A DNA stretch of 64,000 nucleotides from positions 1-64,000 of the forward strand of contig NZ_JAUSLE010000009.1 of NCBI RefSeq assembly GCF_030646845.1. The letters run 5' to 3'. This DNA comes from Rhodoferax sp. GTDB taxonomy: Bacteria; Pseudomonadota; Gammaproteobacteria; Burkholderiales; Burkholderiaceae_C. Under the pieces are notes generated by a model, which was not told the origin of the DNA, did not search any database, and saw only the letters and a list, made by a program, of their open reading frames with translations. Made by a program: the position numbers and the translations under genes. This document shows, piece after piece, positions 30,087 through 38,835 of this stretch. Position 1 is the stretch's first letter, and each line of letters starts with the position of its first letter.

Positions 30087-30413
30087 ATGCTTAGTCAGAT
30101 CGAGAAAGAATGCCTTGTTGCGTGTAACGAATGTGCCGCCGCCTGTCTTCAGTGTGCCAGCGCCTGCCTCAAGGAGGACGATTCCAAAGCAATGGTTCGC
30201 TGCATCGCGCTGGACATGGAATGCGCCGACATTTGCCGGCTTGCCGCGGCGTCGATCACGCGCGGCGATGAGCACATGAAGGCCGTGTGCTCCCTCTGCG
30301 CCGAGGTGTGCCACTCGTGCGCAACTGAGTGCGCCAAGCACGCGATGGTGCACTGCCAGCACTGCGCCGAGGCCTGCCAGCGCTGCGCCGACGCTTGTCG
30401 AGGCATGGCCTGA
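30087..30413 (+). CDS. Four-helix-bundle copper-binding / DUF326 Cys-rich protein (Csp-like)
   Basis: 19 cysteines in 108 aa in CxxxC/CxxC arrays: CLVACNECAAACLQCASAC...CSLCAEVCHSCATEC...CQHCAEACQRCADAC. Confidence 0.9.
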   Translation: MLSQIEKECLVACNECAAACLQCASACLKEDDSKAMVRCIALDMECADICRLAAASITRGDEHMKAVCSLCAEVCHSCATECAKHAMVHCQHCAEACQRCADACRGMA

Positions 30414-30563
30414 CAATTTCCCGCCCTTCACGCAGGGTGAGATCGATGGACCGGCGGCATCGGTACACCAACGAAATGGCCCGATTCAATCAGTGGCGCA
30501 TCGGCGAAAAAAATTCCACGCCGCTGGCCTACGGCGTGCAGCGCGGCGACAAGACGCACGCGT

Positions 30564-30938
30564 TCACGCCATGCTGATGTCTTTGTCATCACCAACCGAG
30601 GCCTGGATGATTTCCCGTGCGATCGCAGTCTCCTCCTCCGTCCGGGCATCGACCACCGGCACAATTTGACCGCTTGCAATCGCATCGCGAACCAGCGCCG
30701 ATAACCACCCCTCCTTGCCCTCCTTGTTCCCGGCGTCGGGTGCTGGGCTGGCCACGGCGGTTCCGATGGTGCCGTCCACGACTATGTCTTTCAGCACCGC
30801 GTCACTTTCTGCTTTCGGTACGGGTGCGGACGCAGCCGAGTCGGCTTCTAAAATCTGCAGCCGTTCGCGCGCCAGTCCCCGCCCAAGGCGCGTGGAAAAT
30901 GCGCTTCTTGCATCGTCACGGTTGGCAAAAAAACCCAT
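30564..30938 (-). CDS. Hypothetical protein
   Basis: 124-aa ORF MGFFANRDDARSAFSTRLGRGLARERLQILEADS. Confidence 0.5.
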   Translation of the reverse strand: MGFFANRDDARSAFSTRLGRGLARERLQILEADSAASAPVPKAESDAVLKDIVVDGTIGTAVASPAPDAGNKEGKEGWLSALVRDAIASGQIVPVVDARTEEETAIAREIIQASVGDDKDISMA

Positions 30939-31110
30939 AAGTGGGGCGGTATTCGTTCATGGTATTTCTCCTTGGCAAAACCCGTGCAGGACGGAACCGC
31001 GTTCAAATTGTCTGGAATGCCTTAACACGTCTGTGGGTCGTCGTACAAGCGGGGTGGACAAACTGGCCACTTTGACCGCGGACGGGACATGCGTGACTGC
31101 GTGGAAGCGT

Positions 31111-32640
31111 TCACGATCCTGGCGCGCGCATCAGTGCGATGAGCGGCGGGACGCAGAACCAAAGGATGAAGGTGAGTGCCAACACAATTGCGCCGTCGAT
31201 GCGTTCGGGCATTTCACCCGCCGTGAATCGGCGCAGCCGCCGCACCAGCCAAACGCCATGGACAGCGCCGCCAGCGGCGCTCCAGCCCAGCAGCGCGGCC
31301 ATATCCGGTCGGGCCACTGACAACAGCGCCGCGAGGGCTGGCGCAGCGACGGTTGCCCCCATTGCCAGACGCGCGGTGCTGCGTTTGCCCAGGATGACCA
31401 CGAGCGTGCGCTTGGCAGCAGCCTGATCGGCATCGCGGTCTGGGCAACCAGCGAGCAGTATCGAAGGCAACACCGATAGCCCCAGGGGGAGCGCCAGCAG
31501 CCATGGCAGGCTGTCCGCCCAGCCGCCGCCCTGCGCCACGTAACCAGCCATGATTGCGCCGGCGCTGTGGGTAAGCGCCACATCGAGTTCGCCGAATCCG
31601 CGGTGCGAGAGCTTTAGCGGCGGGACGGTGTAGATCAGCGCGAGCGTGGCGAACACGGCATACAGCGCGGCGATCGCGATGGCCGATGCTGCTGGGGCGG
31701 CCGCGAGCAGGGCGACCAGCGCCGCCAATGCGGCCAGGAGCGACAGGCCGATTCCCTTGCGCATCGCCGCGCGGTCGAGCCGGCCATCCACCAAAACGCG
31801 CGAGCCGCCGGTGAACGGTCCGGCGTTTTGATTGCGCCGGTCGCTGTCGAAATCGAACCAATCGTTGAGGAAGACGGTCGCCACTTCGAGCAAGAACAGG
31901 GTAAGGTAGCCGAGCAGGTACGGTGCCATGGACATCGGTTTGCCCGCGCCAGCTGTGAGCGCGCCGACGGTGTAGGCGATCCACGTCATCGGGTAGAACT
32001 GCAGACGCAAGGCGGCGAGCCATGCAAAGAGCCGTTGCAGACGGCGCTGCGCTGGGGAGAGTGCGCCGTGAATCAGGCGCGAACCGCTGGACCGCGCGCG
32101 GTCCAGCCATCGGTTGCGTTGCGAGATGTCGGAGGCGACGACCGGCCCAAAGGTATCGACGCGCGCGGTGCGCAGGCCGCAATAACCGAGTGTGGCGCGC
32201 GCCAGCGCCTGGCGTCCCGGTGCCCGATAGACGAGCCGGTAGATGAGCGGCGGCGTGTCCATCGTCGTGATCAGGTCAACCGTGCGGCCAGCGAGCAGCT
32301 TGTCCCATTTGTCATGTGTGACATGGCGAAAGGCGAACCCCGGCGTCAGGACGCGGTCGAGGAAGCCCTTGAGCAGGGCCGGGAAGGTGCCCCACCACGT
32401 CGGGTAGATGAACACCAGGTGCTCCGCCCAAGCGATGTCGTGCTGGGCGCGCACGAGATCAGGCTCCAGCGGCTGCAGCTCGGGCGAGACCGTGTGGACA
32501 TCCGGATCGAACCTCATCTCGCTCAGGATCAGCTCCCGGTACTCCGCGCCAGCTTGCCGCGCCCCCCCGGCATAGGCATCAAAAAGTGCGCCGCACAGGC
32601 TGTCGCGGCGAGGATGGGCGAGGATCAGCAGACAGCGCAT
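31111..32640 (-). CDS. Fusion: N-terminal flavodoxin-fold NAD(P)H:quinone oxidoreductase + C-terminal UbiA-type prenyltransferase
   Basis: N-term LLILAHPRRDSLCGALFDAY...VFIYPTWWGTFPALLKGFLDRVLTPGFAF; C-term NDWFDFDSDRRN and DRDADQAAAKRTLVVILG in a multi-TM region. Confidence 0.88.
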   Translation of the reverse strand: MRCLLILAHPRRDSLCGALFDAYAGGARQAGAEYRELILSEMRFDPDVHTVSPELQPLEPDLVRAQHDIAWAEHLVFIYPTWWGTFPALLKGFLDRVLTPGFAFRHVTHDKWDKLLAGRTVDLITTMDTPPLIYRLVYRAPGRQALARATLGYCGLRTARVDTFGPVVASDISQRNRWLDRARSSGSRLIHGALSPAQRRLQRLFAWLAALRLQFYPMTWIAYTVGALTAGAGKPMSMAPYLLGYLTLFLLEVATVFLNDWFDFDSDRRNQNAGPFTGGSRVLVDGRLDRAAMRKGIGLSLLAALAALVALLAAAPAASAIAIAALYAVFATLALIYTVPPLKLSHRGFGELDVALTHSAGAIMAGYVAQGGGWADSLPWLLALPLGLSVLPSILLAGCPDRDADQAAAKRTLVVILGKRSTARLAMGATVAAPALAALLSVARPDMAALLGWSAAGGAVHGVWLVRRLRRFTAGEMPERIDGAIVLALTFILWFCVPPLIALMRAPGS

Positions 32641-32671
32641 AGACAGGGCATTCCAAGCTGGCGACGACCGA

Positions 32672-33223
32672 TCAGGCGGTCTGCTTTTTCACCCAGGAAA
32701 CGTAGAGGTTCATCCAGTCCTGAAAGAACTTCTTGCTGTCGTCGCCGAAGTTGCCGGTCTCGTCGAACAACCCATCCTTGGCATGAATGAACGCTTCAGG
32801 TTGACCCAACGTGGACACATCCAGGTACGCAAGAATGTTACGCAAATGCTGCTGTGCCATGGACGTGCCGATGGCGCCAACCGAAGCCCCCAACACGCCG
32901 GCGGGCTTACCCTTCCAGGCACTTTGGCCATACGGGCGAGAGGCGTGATCGATGGCATTCTTGAGCACACCGGGCACCGAACGGTTGTATTCAGCCGTGA
33001 CAAAGAGAAGCCCCTGCGAAGCTGCGATTTCGCCCTTCAATCGTTTGACGGACTCGGCCGGGTTCGCGTCGTCATCCTGGTTGTACAGCGGCAGGTCGCC
33101 GATTTCTACTTGCTTGAACAAGAACTCCGATGGCGCCAACTTCACAATGGCGTTGGCCAATTTGCGGTTGAACGAATCGCGACGAAGGCTGCCAACAATA
33201 ACTGCTATCTGGTATTGGGTCAT
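32672..33223 (-). CDS. NADPH-dependent FMN reductase
   Basis: IAVIVGSLRRDSFNRKLANAIVKLAP...FVTAEYNRSVPGVLKNAIDHASRPYG. Confidence 0.93.
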   Translation of the reverse strand: MTQYQIAVIVGSLRRDSFNRKLANAIVKLAPSEFLFKQVEIGDLPLYNQDDDANPAESVKRLKGEIAASQGLLFVTAEYNRSVPGVLKNAIDHASRPYGQSAWKGKPAGVLGASVGAIGTSMAQQHLRNILAYLDVSTLGQPEAFIHAKDGLFDETGNFGDDSKKFFQDWMNLYVSWVKKQTA

Positions 33224-33645
33224 GATTTTTCTCCTCTGAACGTGGATGAAGCCTGTAAAGCGCCCGAGCATCATTCTGGGTGCCGGGTCAACAAGACATG
33301 GTGACGCGGAAACAGCCTGCTCCCCGCCAAGTGTCACAAGGCACGATACCGATGGACTGCACCTCAGTCTGTGCGGTGAACCACGCAGCGCGATTGCCCG
33401 GGCTGCTTACTTTGGCCGCGCACGCGACAGGCGTGGCTGCACCGCCACGTCCCGGTCCAGCGCCTCGTGACAGGTCGCATCGCGCTCGTCGCTTCCCGCT
33501 TGAGCCCCATGGTTTATGCGCCTTGAGGGGGTCCGTCTTTGCGTTCTCTCAATATGTAACTTTTTAACGCCTGATTGAATACGCAGTTGGGAGTGGCTCT
33601 TTCTCGAGGAGGCCTGATCAACTCCCATCAACTTTAGGAGTAAGC

Positions 33646-33855
33646 ATGATCAACAAAAACCAGGTCAAGGGCGTAGTTAAAGATGTCGCCGGCAAAGTCC
33701 AGGAAGAAGCAGGGAAATTGGTTGGCAACAAGGAGCAAGAAGCGAAAGGTTTGAAAAAACAAGCCGAGGGCAAGGCCGAAAAGGCGCTTGGGGATGTCAA
33801 GGAAGTCGCCAAGGATGCCAAAGAGGCCCTGAAGGATGCTGTCAAAAAACAATAG
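33646..33855 (+). CDS. CsbD family protein
   Basis: MINKNQVKGVVKDVAGKVQEEAGKLVGNKEQEAKGLKKQAEGKAEKALGD. Confidence 0.9.
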   Translation: MINKNQVKGVVKDVAGKVQEEAGKLVGNKEQEAKGLKKQAEGKAEKALGDVKEVAKDAKEALKDAVKKQ

Positions 33856-34003
33856 GAAATTTTCTGCAAACCACGAATGGCGCGTACCCGAGCCCAGGGA
33901 CCTTGGGCGAATTTGTCAGTGAACCGACTTCTCAGGTGTGAGTGTTCTCCTGAGGATCTTGACGCCATCCGTGCCACGATTTTTCAACTTGAAAGGATTT
34001 CCC

Positions 34004-34237
34004 ATGAACCGCTCGATGCTGATTCTGGCGTTGCTTGCCACACTGACACTGGCCGCCTGTGACAGGAAGCCCACTGTCATCACTGTTCCCGCCGCGCCCG
34101 TCGCGGTGCCCGGACCTGCAGGTCCGCAGGGCGCCACCGGCGCCCAAGGCAGCGAGGGCAGTCAGGGGGCAACCGGCAAGTCCGGCGATGGCACCACCGT
34201 GATCGTGATGCCCCCCGCTTCAGCGCCGGCGAACTGA
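34004..34237 (+). CDS. Small collagen-like lipoprotein (copy 1)
   Basis: Lipobox LTLAACDR, then Gly-X-Y run GPAGPQGATGAQGSEGSQGATGKSGDG and VIVMPPASAPAN tail. Confidence 0.85.
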   Translation: MNRSMLILALLATLTLAACDRKPTVITVPAAPVAVPGPAGPQGATGAQGSEGSQGATGKSGDGTTVIVMPPASAPAN

Positions 34238-34268
34238 GCCTACCTAGTCACAACTTCAAGGAAAAACC

Positions 34269-34427
34269 ATGAGTCTGGGAACCATACTGTTGATTGTCCT
34301 GATCCTGATGCTGATCGGCGTCTTTCCGACCTGGCCGCATAGCAGCAGTTGGGGCTACGGGCCCAGCGGTGTGTTGGGAGTGGTGGTGGTGATCATTGTC
34401 GTGATGCTATTGATGGGACGGCTATAA
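34269..34427 (+). CDS. DUF3309-type small membrane protein (copy 1)
   Basis: MSLGTILLIVLILMLIGVFPTWPHSSSWGYGPSGVLGVVVVIIVVMLLMGRL. Confidence 0.88.
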   Translation: MSLGTILLIVLILMLIGVFPTWPHSSSWGYGPSGVLGVVVVIIVVMLLMGRL

Positions 34428-34469
34428 CGGCTATTCACGCTCTGCAGCCGAACTGGACTGGCTGCAGCT

Positions 34470-34503
34470 GTTGACCGGTGAATGCCAACGGTCAACTATT
34501 TTC
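34470..34503 (+). terminator. Candidate rho-independent terminator after DUF3309 copy 1
   Basis: GTTGACCG (34470-34477) / CGGTCAAC (34489-34496) followed by TATTTTCC; a second stem CTGCAGCC/GGCTGCAG at 34442-34467. Confidence 0.6.
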
Positions 34504-34602
34504 CCGACTGTCGGCTGTGCAGACGCTGACTCTCGGGTGCGGCAATGGGATGGGCGCTAGCGGCCAACAATAGTCATGTCAAAGGTTCAGGACATATAGC
34601 CC

Positions 34603-37068
34603 TTGTCCTTCTGCATATTCTTTGCCCCTGCGTCGCTATGGACTCATGTCATTTGCGGCCCAGATAGCATTTTGTGGAGAAGGGATATTGATTCCCAGCT
34701 TGATTTGATTGCCGAGGGGAGAAGCAAGCCGCCAGAGCGTTTGACTTCGCTGTGGTCCGTGCGCGCTCTACTCCTTTGGTTGGCCCTCGCCTGCTTGCTT
34801 CCCGGCTTAATTGGCGCTGTCGTCCTGTTTGTTCATCGATATCAAGTCGAACGCGATCAACTTCAAAAAACCACGATGCAAACGGCCCACGCCCTGGTCC
34901 AGACGGTCGACGCGCAACTGAGTAAAGCCCAGGTTGTGGCGCAGGCGCTCTCGACCTCCAGTTATCTTGCAACGCAGGACTTTGCAGGGTTCCATCGCAG
35001 GGCACTTGAACTGCTGCAACAAGCGGACATCGGCAGCAACATCGTTCTGAGCGACAAAACCGGGCAGCAAATTGTCAACACCCTGCGCCCTTTTGGAGAA
35101 CCTTTGCCCCGCCATGGCAATCCCGAGCAACTCCGTCGCGTCTTCGCTACTAGACGGTCGGTCGTTTCCGACATCTTCCTCGGCGGCATAACGAGACGCC
35201 CCGTGATCAGTATCGATGTCCCGGTGTTGTCGAACAGCAAGGTTGTTTATGTCCTGAGTATCGGACTCGTCCCGCAGCACCTCACCGACATCCTGCGCGG
35301 CCAGCACTTACCGCCGGACTGGGTGGTCGGCGTTTTCGACCGCACGGGCACGACTGCTGCACGAACGCATGCCCCTGAAAAGTTCGTTGGGCAGAAGGGT
35401 CCCGTGGAACTTGTCCAGCGCATGCTGGCAGTGCCCGAAGGTTCCCTCGAAATCGTAACGCAAGAAGGGATCCCGACCCTTACCTTCTACAGCCGCTCGC
35501 CCCTCACAAATTGGAGCGTAGCCATCGGAATTCCCCGCCAGAGTCTGGAAGCGGAGCTGATGCGCACCGTCAGCCTCCTGGGTCTGGGCATTGCGATTCT
35601 GTTCGGCGTGGGCATCGGTCTGGCCTGGCGCATGGGCGGCAGGATTGCGAGCTCGGTTAACGCGCTGACGGCCCCGGCGATTGCCCTGGAAGCGGGTGAA
35701 GCGGTGGTTGCTTCCCAAGTCCACTTCCGCGAAGCAGATGCGGTCGCCCAGGCTATGGCGCGTACTGCGCGGCTATTGATGCAGCGCACGCAAGCGCTCC
35801 GTGAGAGCCTTGCAACGCTGCAGGAGCGCGAGGCCGAATTGGCGAAAGCGCAACGTATCGCTCAGCTCGGCAGTTGGCACTGGGACGCCAGCACTGACGC
35901 CGTCGAAGGGTCTGAGGAACTGCACCGGCTATTTGGGCGCGAGGTCATCCCGCCGTTTGCCGAACAGATGGACACCATTTATCCTCGTGCGGCGTGGCAG
36001 CAGCTGAACGCCGCGTTCCAGGAAGCAGTAGGAACTGGCATCGGTTACGACCTGGAAGTACCGGCGCTCCGCGGGGACGGCAGCGCGATGTGGCTCAATG
36101 CACGCGGTGAAGCGGTACGCAATGCCCGCGGTGAGGTCGTGGGATTGCGCGGCACGGTGCAGGACATCACCGAGCGCAGGCAGGCGGAGAGCGCGCAGCG
36201 TCTGGCAGCCTTGCTGTTTGCCAACATTCAGGACGGCGCGGTCGTGACCGACCCGAGTGGCACCATTCTGGCGATCAACCCGGCCTTCACCGCCATCAAC
36301 GGCTACGCCGAGGCCGAAATGCTGGGGCAGAACATGCGCCGCCTGCAGTCCGGACGGCATGGCGCAGACTTCTACCAGGAAATGTGGCACGCCATTCTGA
36401 CCACGGGCGGTTGGCAGGGCGAAATCTGGAATCAGCGCAACAACGGAGAGCTCTATCTGGCACGGCTTTCCATCAAAGCCGTGTATGACCGAAGCGGCAA
36501 GGTGGTCAACTACGTCGGCACGTCTTCCGACCTCACCCGCCTCAAGCATGCCGACCACATGGAATACCAGGCCCACCACGACGTGCTCACCGGCCTGCCC
36601 AACCGCCTGTTACTCGTGTCCCTGCTGGAACATGCCCTGGAGGCCAGCAAACGCCACCATAGCCAAGTGGCCGTCCTGTACTTCGACCTTGATCATTTCA
36701 AGGCGGTCAATGACACGTTGGGACACACGGCTGGAGACGAGCTGCTGCAAAAGGTGGGCCTGCGGCTCGTCGCGCATGTGCGCGACATGGATACCCTGGC
36801 GCGACTGGGCGGCGATGAATTCGTGGCGGTGCTGGAGGATGTCGAAGGGCCCGAAGGCGCCGCGAAGGTGGCCCGAGAATTCGTTCGACTGCTCAACCAG
36901 CCCTTTGTCATGGCTTTGGGGCAGGAAGTCTGCATTGGTGGCAGCGTTGGCATTGCAATGTTTCCCATGGACGGCGACAACGCCGAAATCCTCTTGCAGC
37001 GTGCGGATGCAGCACTCTACCGGGCCAAGGCGGCGGGGCGCAATACCTACCGCTTCCATTCGGGGTGA
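34603..37068 (+). CDS. PAS-containing GGDEF diguanylate cyclase with N-terminal periplasmic sensor
   Basis: TM segment, extracytoplasmic domain, PAS domains, RLGGDEFVAVL motif; exact start uncertain. Confidence 0.9.
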   Translation: MSFCIFFAPASLWTHVICGPDSILWRRDIDSQLDLIAEGRSKPPERLTSLWSVRALLLWLALACLLPGLIGAVVLFVHRYQVERDQLQKTTMQTAHALVQTVDAQLSKAQVVAQALSTSSYLATQDFAGFHRRALELLQQADIGSNIVLSDKTGQQIVNTLRPFGEPLPRHGNPEQLRRVFATRRSVVSDIFLGGITRRPVISIDVPVLSNSKVVYVLSIGLVPQHLTDILRGQHLPPDWVVGVFDRTGTTAARTHAPEKFVGQKGPVELVQRMLAVPEGSLEIVTQEGIPTLTFYSRSPLTNWSVAIGIPRQSLEAELMRTVSLLGLGIAILFGVGIGLAWRMGGRIASSVNALTAPAIALEAGEAVVASQVHFREADAVAQAMARTARLLMQRTQALRESLATLQEREAELAKAQRIAQLGSWHWDASTDAVEGSEELHRLFGREVIPPFAEQMDTIYPRAAWQQLNAAFQEAVGTGIGYDLEVPALRGDGSAMWLNARGEAVRNARGEVVGLRGTVQDITERRQAESAQRLAALLFANIQDGAVVTDPSGTILAINPAFTAINGYAEAEMLGQNMRRLQSGRHGADFYQEMWHAILTTGGWQGEIWNQRNNGELYLARLSIKAVYDRSGKVVNYVGTSSDLTRLKHADHMEYQAHHDVLTGLPNRLLLVSLLEHALEASKRHHSQVAVLYFDLDHFKAVNDTLGHTAGDELLQKVGLRLVAHVRDMDTLARLGGDEFVAVLEDVEGPEGAAKVAREFVRLLNQPFVMALGQEVCIGGSVGIAMFPMDGDNAEILLQRADAALYRAKAAGRNTYRFHSG

Positions 37069-37152
37069 GCGGCAACCTGACCGCGTGAGTTCTCCGCATC
37101 GTCGTTCACACTCTTCCTGCCGTTGGCGACAGCCAAGACATGACTGCAAATA

Positions 37153-38529
37153 TCAACCCTCCACCCAGGCAAATTCACAAGTGAAATGCCTCAGGTACTG
37201 CGGCTGTTTGGTGATGCGCACACCCCGGATGCTGGCGGCTTTTTGCTTCACCTCATCAATCACCTCGGCGGCGTAGTCGAAGTGCGACTGGGTGTACATG
37301 CGCCGGGGGAAGGCGAGGCGCACCAGTTCCATGCTGTGATAAGTCTCGGTGCCGTCCGCCAGGCGCTTGCCGAACATGACCGAGCCGATCTCGACGCCAC
37401 GGATGCCGCCTTCCAGGTACAGCGCATTGCACAGCGCCCAGGCCGGGTAGTGCTGCACCGGCATGTCCGGCAGCACGGTGCGGGCGTCGATGTAGACCGC
37501 ATGGCCGCCGGTGGGCTTGACAAAGCCCACGCCAGAGGCTTCCAGCCGCTCGCCCAGGTATTCAGCAGTGCGCAGACGATAGCGCAGGTAGTCTTCCTGC
37601 ATGCCCTCCTCCAGCCCCACGGCCAGTGCCTCCAGATCGCGCCCGGCCAGGCCGCCGTAGGTGGGAAAACCTTCGGTCATGATCAGCACGTTGCGCACGG
37701 CGTCCATCCACTCTTCGCTGCGCAGCACGATGAAGCCGCCGATGTTGACCATGCCATCCTTCTTGGCGCTCATGGTGCAGCCGTCGCAATAGGAGAACAT
37801 CTCCTGCACGATGTCGCGGATGGACGTGTTTTCATAACCCGGCTCGCGCATCTTGATGAACATGGCGTTCTCCGAGAAGCGGCAGACGTCCATGATGAAG
37901 GGCTTGCCATGCTGCTTCAACAAAGCCGCGTAGGCCCGGATATTGGCCATGGACACCGGCTGGCCGCCACCGGTGTTGTTGGTCACGGTGATCATGCCAA
38001 ACGGGATGCGCTCGCCCTGAGTCTTGAGCAGCGCCTCGACCCGCTGCAGATCGATATTGCCCTTGAACGGATAGATCAGCGCCGGCTGCAGGCCTTCGGG
38101 AATCACCAGATCGACTGCCTCGACGCCGATGTATTCCAGGTTGGCGCGGGTCGTGTCGAAGTGGCTGTTGTTGGGCACCAGGTCGCCCTTTTTGCAGACG
38201 GCAGTGAACAGCACCTTCTCGGCCGCGCGTCCCTGATGCGTCGGCACGAAGTGCTTCATGCCGGTGATGCCCTGAATCACCGCCTCCAGCCGGTAGAAGC
38301 TGCGCGCCCCGGCGTAGCTTTCGTCGCCCTCCATGATGGCGCCCCATTGCCTTGACGACATCGCGCCGGTGCCGGAATCGGTCAGCCAGTCGATCAGCAC
38401 GTCCTCGGCGCGCAACTTGAAGACGTTGAGCTTGGCCGCTTCCAGCAGTTCCTCCCGCTCAGGCCGGGTGGTCATGCGGATGGGCTCGATGCTCTTGATG
38501 CGAAAGGGTTCAATCAGGGTTTTAGGCAT
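37153..38529 (-). CDS. Tryptophanase / tyrosine phenol-lyase family beta-eliminating lyase (tryptophanase favoured)
   Basis: EPFRIKSIEPIRMTTRPEREE...SDSGTGAMSS-like region, MSAKKDGMVNIGGF (PLP lysine), IRGVEIGSVMFGKR, YLRHFTCEF. Confidence 0.85.
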   Translation of the reverse strand: MPKTLIEPFRIKSIEPIRMTTRPEREELLEAAKLNVFKLRAEDVLIDWLTDSGTGAMSSRQWGAIMEGDESYAGARSFYRLEAVIQGITGMKHFVPTHQGRAAEKVLFTAVCKKGDLVPNNSHFDTTRANLEYIGVEAVDLVIPEGLQPALIYPFKGNIDLQRVEALLKTQGERIPFGMITVTNNTGGGQPVSMANIRAYAALLKQHGKPFIMDVCRFSENAMFIKMREPGYENTSIRDIVQEMFSYCDGCTMSAKKDGMVNIGGFIVLRSEEWMDAVRNVLIMTEGFPTYGGLAGRDLEALAVGLEEGMQEDYLRYRLRTAEYLGERLEASGVGFVKPTGGHAVYIDARTVLPDMPVQHYPAWALCNALYLEGGIRGVEIGSVMFGKRLADGTETYHSMELVRLAFPRRMYTQSHFDYAAEVIDEVKQKAASIRGVRITKQPQYLRHFTCEFAWVEG

Positions 38530-38655
38530 GGCGGTGAAGTCGTAGTTGCGGATGGAGACGCGAAGTTATCACTGCCGAAATCACCGTGGTGTCGGGTATT
38601 GCCAACAGCCCGAAAAAATGCCGGGTCCTGCGCGCCTGCGCGGATCACGAAGAAT

Positions 38656-38714
38656 TTATAAGAAATCGGCCCCTGGCCCACGTGAAATAAGCGTTAGTAG
38701 CTATCGAAACTATA
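38656..38714 (-). repeat. Dispersed intergenic repeat, copy 2
   Basis: Minus strand TATAGTTTCGATAGCTACTAACGCTTATTTCACGTGGGCCAGGGGCCGATTTCTTATAA aligns to copy at 23698-23762. Confidence 0.6.
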
Positions 38715-38835
38715 GCAGATGTGCAGCCGTTCTTTCCGTACAGACCGCATTCCGGCAGGTCGACTGTCCCGGCGGCTTCGGAAGGCGCATGGGTGCAAAA
38801 TTCAGGGACTCGATTCCCCATTCAAGTCTTACCCC

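Noticed and set aside
34097-34190. Gly-X-Y coding stretch as a DNA tandem repeat
   Set aside because: The repetition is at protein level (collagen-like) and codons vary; not a useful DNA repeat call.
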